A stretch of DNA of 14,279 bases, taken from Gymnopus androsaceus JB14 (Eukaryota > Basidiomycota > Agaricomycetes > Agaricales > Omphalotaceae). The translations under genes and the position numbers were made by a program. The stretch is taken from the NCBI GenBank assembly GCA_009733575.1, contig ML770217.1, forward strand, positions 1-14,279. Direction: 5' to 3'. Below are positions 7,731-14,279 of this stretch, piece by piece. Numbering within the stretch: position 1 is the stretch's first letter; every line of letters begins with the position of its first letter. The notes under the pieces are model-generated. The model did not search any database. It was given only the letters and a program-made list of their open reading frames with translations, and had not been told where the DNA came from.

Positions 7731-8062
7731 AACACCATGACAACCAAAACAGAAGAAAATTTTCATAAAAAATGGTCCAAAAAAGCTGAGGAAATTCAAA
7801 TTTAGCTCAGTCTACCTGCAAACAAGCCAGAAATAACTCCAAAAATAAGTTAACAAGTTACTGGGCAATTGTACAGTGGTTCAGTGAACCCCTACACACC
7901 GCACAAGTGAACTGCTCACAGCTATGTCACAGCTCACTTCCATCTGTGAAGACCGAAAATTGTGAACAGGGCACATCACGGGTCACATACCATGAACTTT
8001 TAGTCGAAACAGTACAGTACTTTAGTACTTGAGCTGTGAGATCTGAGTTTAATTTAGCCTTC

Positions 8063-9035
8063 ATCAGCAAAACCTGGGTGTGTTATAGAGAACTGTGGAG
8101 TTCTCCACAGCACTCATAGCACTCATAGAACCCACAGCAAGGGTACCATTTGTGGAGAACTATGGTATGCTGTGGATTGCTATGGGTTTGACAGAAACAT
8201 TGCCCATCAGGACATGTCAGGGTTCAATTCAAAACTAGATATATTGATGCTTTGAATTGTTTCCCATCAGCAAAACCTGGGTGAAGTGGACAGCACTGGA
8301 TAGCACTGTCCAGCACTCATAGCACTCATAGCACCCATAGCAAGGACCCCATCTATCCAGAGCTATGGGCTGCTATGGGCTGCTATGGATTGCTACAGAG
8401 CTTGACACCTGTCAAAAGGCAATATAATTTGGGAAGCTCATAGTAACTCATAGCTACCCATAGCAATTCATAGCAGTTCATAGTTCTATGGCTGCTATGG
8501 CTTGCTATGGCTTGCTATAACAGCTATGGAAATTACCCAGGTTTTGCTGATGCCCTCACTTGCAAGACCAAATGCGACCGAAATAAACATTGTAAAATCA
8601 CTGTATTGTTTGTAGTACTGAGGACAATACTGTAGCGGAACTAGAACTACATAGTATAACCAGTGTAAACAAATAGTGATGATGCTTAGAATTAAATATC
8701 TGCAAACATTAGAGACATCCAAACAAAGTTGAAAAATTGAATGAAACTTACTGAGAACTTTCAAACTAAGGCAACTCAGAATTGACTTGTAAAAAATGGG
8801 ACTTGGGGAAGTTGCAACAATGCATCAATTTCTATATAGCATTGGCAGGAGAGAATGACAGCTATCAAGATGCTGAAATGAGTTGACAGTTGGCTCAAAT
8901 GTTTGGCAATGTCACAGGATCTCACAGCAGCTCATAGAAAGCCATAGCACTTCATATTTCTATAAAGAACTATGGCTGCTATAATCTTCTATAAGTTGCT
9001 ATAACCTCTATGGCCAACACCCAGGTTTTGCTGAT
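8063..9035. mobile_element. MITE-like element, family C, copy A (contains a nested member)
   Basis: Perfect 18-bp inverted ends ATCAGCAAAACCTGGGTG at 8063-8080 and complement at 9018-9035. Just inside both ends are arrays of CATAGC/GCTATG words in opposite orientation. Removing the nested insertion (8266-8551) leaves about 690 bp that align along their full length with copy B at 12061-12762. There is no coding capacity: the longest frames differ between the copies. Target duplication is unclear; a 2-bp TT (with CATCAG and CTGATA as ends) fits best. Confidence 0.82.
8266..8551. mobile_element. short MITE of family C nested in copy A
   Basis: 286 bp with ends ATCAGCAAAACCTGGGT and exact complement. 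Nearly the whole element consists of tandem CATAGC-type words on the left and GCTATG-type words on the right, so it can fold into a long imperfect hairpin. Copy B has an uninterrupted sequence at the equivalent place (about 12270), which fixes the insertion point. The flanking CC(C) on both sides suggests a 2 to 3 bp target duplication. It lacks the non-repetitive middle of the larger members, as expected for a deletion derivative. Confidence 0.82.
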
Positions 9036-9900
9036 ATTAAGCATTGCCCAAAGTCTGGAGTGTTTATATTTCAGATACTGCCATCAGCCCTATTTGGGAA
9101 TCTGAGCAGGTTGTGTTACAACTTAAGTAAGGTGAGGCATGAGGTAGTAGCTGACTTTTTTTTCAAAAAAAAAACACAAAAAAGAATTGAAAAAAATAAC
9201 ACTCAAACATGTGTGACAAAAGTGTGATGGGGTTGCCAAACTAGCTTTTGCAAAAATTTCCTTTTTTGGGAGGGTTGTTGCCAGCAAGGGGGGTTCAGTA
9301 GAATTATCCACATTTCAATACCCAAAACCAAAGTCAAAGCCAATGTCCTTTCAGACCTTTCTGTCCATGAATGTACTGAATTGAACCCTGGCATAACCTC
9401 CTTCACTTTATGATACTGACCCTCATGCAATGATGCACCCAGCTTGCCAATAAGTTCTCCAGACTTCACATTATTGTGGTTGAAGCTCATAGACTCTAGA
9501 GGAATTGGTTGGCAAACAGAACCTCGAACTTGGAAGAGATGGCAACTTGAAATATCTCTGCCAGAATTTCACGACAGCTTTCTTCACTCTCCTCTGCTCC
9601 CTCATCCCCCTGCACACCCTAGGCGAAGCTCTCATCTTTTCCGAAATGACTTCCCTGACTCTGTACACTGGTCCTCTGGCGCGGTACGAAATGTGAAGAG
9701 GATGAAGAAGATTTGAAGTATAAAGTGATTTGTACTGCGGTCATGATGGAAGCGGAGGATGCAGTGGATTGTATGGATTCAGCATGGTGTGCGGTTCTTG
9801 TCTGATGCAAGTTTTCATCTAAATTGGAAATTATGATACTATGACTAGACTCGGAATGGGGAGTCGACTGTCGGACGGTTGGACGAGTGTATATGCGTTA
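9036..9900. other. intergenic, no gene recognised; weak coding-like frame
   Basis: Includes an A/T-homopolymer stretch (9151-9200). From about 9493 to 9696 a plus-strand frame of 68 codons ends at a TGA (9694-9696) and contains a hydrophobic stretch (TTAFFTLLCSLIPLHTLGEA), preceded by a CATAG that could be a splice acceptor. The opposite strand also has open frames here. None of them resembles a protein family I know, so no gene is called. Confidence 0.3.
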
Positions 9901-10660
9901 GAACTTGGGAGGACTCAGATATGTGAGTTGGGACGGGGATCGGTATTATAGACGAGGTGTGCGGCATTTTTGATCAAGCGTTTCCTGTGCCGAGGTGGAT
10001 ACTACTACTTCAAGAAGTTGCACCAGTTTCATCCCAGACTTTTGTACCTCTATAAGAGAACATTACCATACACTTTAACCTTTGGCCACGACCTTCCGAT
10101 TGACATTACACGTTACTTCAGGGCTGCAACATAAAAACAAGTGTCCCTCATGTTTTTCTCTTCTTTTCGTTGAAATTTCAAAACACATTTCTACATACTG
10201 ATGATTTGTGATGATTTTTTTTTTAGAAAACATATATCGAACTGAAATTTCTCAGTCCGTATTACAAAATTGTGCACATGTTCCTGGGTTCTGCTCAGCT
10301 GGGATTTCCATTTGCCTCGTTTTGGGTGCATTCTCCCGCGTTTGGATCAAGGGTGAACAAAAAGTTTCCACCCGCAATCTGACCATTGCCACCCTGCTCA
10401 CATGAGGTTGTAAGGAATCATACAAATTAGGACTTTATGCTCACCGCGGGACAAAGCTCGGAAATGAGCTCAATGATCGCCTCGCAATTGACACCACTTG
10501 GTACATTACCATTGGGACCTGGGAGATTGTTCCAAGCGGTGAAATCACCTACAGAGATCATACAGCTATCGGACAGAGAGATAATTGGATGTGAAAACAT
10601 ACATTTGAATTCGAATTAAATGTACTGTAGCATTTCCGGAGCTCGAGATAGAATTGCAAA
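9901..10660. other. intergenic with a coding-like segment interrupted by TGA
   Basis: From 10227, just after a T-rich stretch ending in TTTTTAG (acceptor-like), one plus-strand frame reads without interruption to a TGA at 10403-10405 and then continues as ESYKLGLYAHRGTKLGNELN and DRLAIDTTWYITIGTWEIVP to TGA 10592-10594. Amino-acid usage looks protein-like, but I do not recognise the family. It may be a decayed gene, an exon pair with an intron at about 10348-10431, or chance. Confidence 0.25.
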
Positions 10661-10667
10661 AGGCAGG

Positions 10668-10674
10668 TATAAAA
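10668..10674 (+). promoter_or_regulatory. possible TATA box
   Basis: TATAAAA in an otherwise non-repetitive stretch. A 73-codon plus-strand frame opening at GTG 10801 lies downstream, but it has no recognisable product and no ATG start, so this is a weak call. Confidence 0.2.
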
Positions 10675-11895
10675 CTTGTGCAGTCCCCTTCCTGGCCGGC
10701 AGAAAGGCAGTTCACGGTTATCGACTGACTGAAGGACACTTTAACAGAAAGTGATAGTGCAATCAGTGTCGAGAGCTAAAATAAATATTGTACTCGGTGA
10801 GTGAAGAATTTCGACGTTAGACAGTATAAAGGAGTGCATACAGATCTGTATTTGTACAGCATTGTGCTTGAGGTAGTAAGGAGTTCTACTGGTATGAAAA
10901 ATCAGCGCGCGTTTTATACTATTGGTCTCGGAGCATCTTGTGAGCATGCTAATGACGTCCGCTGTCTACATATGTCCGTTTGGCAATCATCTATCAACTT
11001 CTGTGTGGTGCCTGCTATCTGACTGTCCCTTGAATTTCGTGTGGCCAATGGTTCTACGGTCTGTTGCCCCTGTATCTTTTCTGTTTCGAACTTGTCAGCT
11101 CGCCCTTCCGACAGATGCTGAGAACCAGGCTGATAATGTCAAGTCCAGACTCAGGAGGAGGTTGGACGAGATACATACTCAAGAACGGAGATAACCTGAC
11201 TCGGTTACCTGAAGGCTGCGTATATACTGTTTGAAAACTTACAGTACTTATTTTGATATTTGGAAACCTGCCATTGAATTAATTGGACTAACAGCGCATA
11301 TTCCAATAATATTTTGATTTGCATTTGAATCTGTTCCTGGTCAAAGCTCCCTGCTGGTCACAACCTGGTCAATGATAATTTTATACACATGTCTGCTGAC
11401 TGAACATTAATCTCGAAGCCCAAAGACTTTCGTCATCAGTCAATGGTGAACCTTTAAAAAACCTCTTCACTTACTTGAATTAACCCTATAGTAGACATTA
11501 CTTACATCCAATTCATATCCGACCTAGTACTATCAGAAACGGAAGAAGACACCCACGTTGATTTGTTAGTACACCCGAATACATTATATATACTATTAGA
11601 ATTGAAGGCACGACTCACATCAGAGGGACTTGGTTTCAGAATTACTGGAATGCGAATGTATGAAAAGAATGTGAAAGAAATGCCATATTATGATCAGGTA
11701 CAAAGATCCCATGGGCTTTGCATGGGCTATTGTTCAACATTCATGTCCAAATTAACTGGTTGCTGATGAGACAGGAGAAGAGTTGGAGAAGTGTAAGAAG
11801 ATGCAAATAGAAAGATATTCTCTCCTGGAAAGTGAATATATTGCACTGTAAATAATGATGGTGAACAGGAACAAAGAAACCTCATGCTTGATATT
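10675..11895. other. intergenic, no gene recognised
   Basis: Two plus-strand frames stand out slightly. One runs 10801-11022 (VKNFDVRQYKGVHTDLYLYS and on). The other is open from 11479 to a stop at 11764-11766, 95 codons, with DLVLSETEEDTHVDLLVHPN and LYILLELKARLTSEGLGFRI. Neither carries a motif I can assign, neither begins with a convincing ATG, and no splice structure could be settled. They are reported as observations only. Confidence 0.3.
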
Positions 11896-11993
11896 GGCAA
11901 GATGGCCGAGCGGTTAAGGCGTGTGACTCAAGTTGATAAAAGCTTCCTTCTCATGGGCGAATGTCCGCGTGGGTTCAAGTCCCACTCTTGTCA
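11896..11993 (+). tRNA. tRNA-Leu (anticodon CAA) with a 15-nt intron
   Basis: Class II tRNA, 98 nt. Acceptor GGCAAGA (11896-11902) pairs with TCTTGTC (11986-11992), one G-U, and the discriminator is A. D stem GCC/GGC (11905-11907, 11918-11920). Anticodon stem TGTGA/TCTCA (11922-11926, 11949-11953) has one T-T mismatch. The loop reads CTCAAG then the intron, giving anticodon CAA at 11929-11931. The long variable arm is 11954-11968 (GGGC pairs with GTCC), and the T arm GTGGG-TTCAAGT-CCCAC is 11969-11985. A box TGGCCGAGCGG starts at 11903 and B box GGTTCAAGTCC at 11972. The intron at 11933-11947 sits after position 37, as in nuclear tRNAs. Confidence 0.93.
11933..11947 (+). other. tRNA-Leu intron (15 nt)
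   Basis: Lies one base 3' of the anticodon, at the canonical 37/38 site removed by the tRNA splicing endonuclease. Its removal restores a seven-base anticodon loop. Confidence 0.85.
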
Positions 11994-11999
11994 TTTTTT
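11994..11999 (+). terminator. Pol III terminator of tRNA-Leu
   Basis: Six T residues immediately after the discriminator base, a standard RNA polymerase III stop signal. Confidence 0.88.
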
Positions 12000-12060
12000 C
12001 CCCCCACCATAACGGTCAGATACTGCTGCACTGGGGAAGATTATATGGGTCATTACACAT

Positions 12061-12762
12061 CAGCAAAACCTGGGTGTGCTAGGGAGAACTCCACAGTTCT
12101 CCACAGCACTCATAGCACTCATAGAGCCCATAGCAAGGGTACCCTTTGTGGAGAACTATGGCATGCTATGGGGTTCTATGGATTGCTATGGATTTCTCGG
12201 GAACGTCGTCTGTCAGGACATGTCAGGGTCCAATTCAAACTAAATATATTATTCTTTTGAATTGTTTTCCTCACTCGCGCAACGATCGCTAGACCAAATG
12301 AGACCAGAATAATCATAATAAACCATCATATTGTCATGTTTGTAGTAGGATAATACTATAGCGAGACTAGAACTACATTAACTAGTGTATACATAAATGA
12401 CTCAAGCCACAGAAGTACTTATTATTGTAAGCAGTGATTGATGCTTAGAATCAAATGCTGCAAAAAATTGAGACATGAAGTTGAAGGCTTGAGTTCGGAG
12501 ACTTACTGAGTGACTTGGAAAAAAAAGGGAACTTGGGGAAGTTACAACGATGCGTTGAAAATGCGTCGATTCTTATATAGCGTTAGCGGGTGATAATGGC
12601 AGCTGTCAAGATGCCGAAATGAGTTGACAGTTGCTTCGAATGCTCGGTAACCTCATAGGAGCTTATAGAAACCCATAGCACTCCATAGTTCTGTAGAGAA
12701 CTATGGCTGCTATAATTTGCTATGAGTTTCTATAACTTCTATGAACAATACCCAGGTTTTGC
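12061..12762. mobile_element. MITE-like element, family C, copy B
   Basis: Starts CAGCAAAACCTGGGTGTG and ends ACCCAGGTTTTGC. Internal sequence follows copy A (8063-9035) throughout: inverted CTCCACAG/CTGTGGAG words near the left end, CATAGC arrays, a shared AGACCAAATG-type middle, the shared TACTGAG and CTTGGGGAAGTT words, and GCTATAA arrays at the right. It lacks the nested insertion of copy A. The right end has lost a base or two (GCCATG in place of GCTGATG), so the target duplication cannot be read. It lies 61 bp after the tRNA-Leu terminator. Confidence 0.8.
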
Positions 12763-12950
12763 CATGTAGAACATCAAAAGCAGCCAGAGAATGCAATAGA
12801 CTAGAATCTATGACTATTTACAACCACTTACATGACATTTGCCAACAGAATAAAGCACCTTTTTCCTTAGAATAGTCTTATAAAATGGTGTAAAATTATG
12901 TGTTTGGCCAAATATGAGCACAAAATCATGCATTCAATTGGTAAAATAAA
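12763..12950. other. short AT-rich spacer
   Basis: No gene, repeat or structure seen. Confidence 0.5.
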
Positions 12951-13032
12951 GTGCCCTGAGCCCCGGCCCAAGACCCCGGCTCAGGGCTTTCAAGAATCTA
13001 AGCTGGGCCTTGAGCCCCAGCCGGCACATCAC
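12951..13032 (-). mobile_element. truncated inverted end of the family G element
   Basis: The reverse complement starts GTGATGTGCCGGCTGGGG and then follows 4988-5057 of the first copy closely (GAGCCGGGGTCTTGGGCC is shared exactly), ending at GGGCAC. It skips the 60 bases that the first copy has between 4928 and 4987. A TA follows the end (13033-13034), as at the complete copy. The other terminus is missing, so this is a fragment or a solo end. Confidence 0.72.
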
Positions 13033-13034
13033 TA

Positions 13035-13187
13035 AGTAGAATTATCCTTGAAATATTGTGATTCATCAACAGAGTATTTATGCCCTATCTCAAGTGATGT
13101 GCAGCTGGAAATGGATACCTATAGCTTCACAAAGTACTCATGATTTCCTTTGACAACTAGCACCATTGGAAACCCCTTTATATGATA
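13035..13187. other. spacer, no gene seen
   Basis: Unique-looking sequence. Its first 13 bases (AGTAGAATTATCC) recur exactly at 9297-9309. Confidence 0.4.
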
Positions 13188-13195
13188 CTGTTGAC
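13188..13195. repeat. 8-bp target site duplication, left copy
   Basis: CTGTTGAC, repeated exactly at 13695-13702 on the other side of the MITE. Confidence 0.85.
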
Positions 13196-13694
13196 CAAGG
13201 GGGTTCAAATTTTATAAAAAATGACCGGACGTCGATTTTTTTTTCTTGCACCTGGTCGGCGGACTAACTAACTATGTAAGCATTCCCACGCCCATATATG
13301 GTATATCATGATAAGATTTCATCATTGATGGCTCTTTATAGACACCTTTTGGACACTGTACCCTCAGTTTGAGCTTTGTTCTTGATTATAATTGACATCC
13401 ATAGGCTGTAGTGCATCCCCATTAATCCTTCTGAAAAACATGATACTACCATTCATTGCAAGTCCTGCAAAGCAAGTACAAGGGCTGAGGTGTAGTATGG
13501 CTACAGAGTATACAAGTAAGGCTACATACTTATACTTCAAAGGATGTGAGATCTACTCATTTATGAAACTTCAAGACTGCGAAAAGTGGTCAAAATAGGA
13601 CAAATTTTGGGGTGTCAAAAAAAATTTTTTCTGCCCAAGGACTGGACTAACTAACCTAGGCCCGGTTGGGCGCTAAATTCTTTGAACCCCCTTG
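13196..13694. mobile_element. 499-bp hAT-like MITE
   Basis: Perfect 14-bp inverted ends CAAGGGGGTTCAAA and TTTGAACCCCCTTG, flanked by an identical 8-bp duplication CTGTTGAC. An 8-bp duplication with ends starting CA-GGGG is characteristic of hAT elements; KDZ/Zisupton-type elements also make 8-bp duplications and cannot be excluded. The interior has no transposase. A directly repeated GGACTAACTAAC occurs near each end (about 13260 and 13643). The intact ends and duplication imply a fairly recent insertion. Confidence 0.85.
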
Positions 13695-13702
13695 CTGTTG
13701 AC
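13695..13702. repeat. 8-bp target site duplication, right copy
   Basis: CTGTTGAC, identical to 13188-13195. Confidence 0.85.
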
Positions 13703-14279
13703 ATCGCTGAATATCATGCCGCCTACCATTATATTAGCACCTTTGCAGACTTTTTTAGACGCACACCTGTGCTTCCACATTTGTAATTTTTTACAGTACA
13801 TATATCAACTTTTTCATTACTCAGGCAGGAATTATAACTGTCTCGGGCCTGTGGTAGGTCGGATGTATCTTGAGAGGTAAGCATCCGTAACACATAACAT
13901 TGGCTGAACATCACCTCAAAACGGTACAGGGATTCATGATTAGGATGTTTAAAACTACTCGGAGCAACGAAGTGTTGACGAGATGCAAACCAGAAACACA
14001 GTGTAGGACTTAGGTTGGCGAATGGCAACCAAAACCCGCAATTTTTACGACTACTTTATATATTTATGCATTATTGATGAGGGATTTTCACCCATATGCT
14101 GACTAATTATAGTAATTCTCCAAGGACTCGATGGGAAGTGCAGAGTAGTCTGTATTAAATCATAAATGTGACACAACAGTATTTATCTCCACCACTCGAA
14201 ATAATCACTTTCGAACAATATACATGAAGCCATCAAATCCCCTTTCACCAACTGTAGCAATTGTCGTCGCTTCAATTTC
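13703..14279. other. intergenic, no gene seen
   Basis: AT-rich sequence to the end of the window. A 99-codon minus-strand frame (14028-13729) overlaps the MITE boundary region and has no recognisable motif, so it is treated as chance. No repeat ends were found. Confidence 0.4.

Larger units (their letters stand above)
5872..8017. mobile_element. TA-flanked element with ends related to the Ulp1 transposon; non-autonomous or carrying an insertion
   Basis: Left end CTGTACTGTTTCAACC (5872 on) and the reverse complement of 7993-8017 match at 23 of 25 positions. TA flanks both sides (5870-5871, 8018-8019). Against the Ulp1 transposon repeats, 20 of 25 positions agree, including CTGTAC, TTTCGAC and AGTTCA blocks. 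No transposase or Ulp1 domain can be read inside. The right subterminal 270 bp and left subterminal 70 bp share GTTCAC/GTGAAC words, whereas the interior (about 5950-7730) has higher GC and a different texture, suggesting a later insertion into the element. Confidence 0.68.

Noticed and set aside
8290..8525. CRISPR-like array from the repeated CATAGC words
   Set aside because: Repeats are short, irregular, lack spacers of constant length, invert in the middle of the element, and the organism is eukaryotic.
8495..8764. 89-codon minus-strand open frame
   Set aside because: It crosses the nested MITE boundary inside copy A and is not conserved in copy B.
8063..9035. Helitron because of the TC-like start and hairpins
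   Set aside because: There are 18-bp terminal inverted repeats at both ends and no CTRR plus hairpin 3' end, which excludes a Helitron.
13729..14028. 99-codon minus-strand open frame
   Set aside because: No motif, no conserved-looking composition, no splice or promoter context; consistent with chance in AT-moderate DNA.

Overview
The window looks like transposon-rich intergenic DNA from a filamentous fungus, most likely a basidiomycete. The evidence is the set of short GT-AG introns (48 to 58 bp, with CTAAC/CTAAT-type branch sites), a nuclear tRNA-Leu with an intron at the canonical 37/38 position, and a transposase that resembles, from memory and without a search, DDE proteins common in mushroom-forming fungi. 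No intact host protein-coding gene could be recognised. The only confidently functional gene is the tRNA.

Layout. Positions 119-4671 hold a complete but decayed Tc1/mariner-superfamily (pogo/Fot-like) DNA transposon with 26-bp terminal inverted repeats and a TA target duplication. One spliced gene runs through it on the plus strand. It encodes, in order, a Ulp1/SENP-type cysteine protease domain with its catalytic residues intact, a long acidic then charged coiled-coil linker, a helix-turn-helix DNA-binding domain and a DDD catalytic transposase core. The gene is broken by one frameshift and five in-frame stops, all TGA. Positions 4914-5508 are a smaller TA-flanked inverted-repeat element with very GC-rich ends; a truncated, inverted end of the same family lies at 12951-13032. 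Positions 5872-8017 are another TA-flanked element whose ends match the Ulp1 transposon at about 20 of 25 positions, with an unidentified roughly 1.8-kb interior that may be a retroelement remnant on the minus strand. Positions 8063-9035 and 12061-12762 are two copies of a MITE-like family ending in ATCAGCAAAACCTGGGTG; the first copy carries a second, shorter family member (8266-8551) nested inside it. Positions 13196-13694 are a 499-bp MITE with perfect 14-bp inverted repeats and a perfect 8-bp target duplication, as in hAT elements.

Between the elements (4674-4911, 5511-5869, 9036-11895, 12763-12950, 13035-13187 and 13703-14279) nothing is recognisable with confidence. A few weakly coding-like frames at 9500-11770 are noted with low confidence.

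How the parts may have worked together (inference): the intact ancestor of the 119-4671 element would supply a transposase carrying its own deSUMOylase-like domain, and the 5872-8017 element could be a related or cross-mobilised non-autonomous partner. The MITE families need other transposases that are not in the window.
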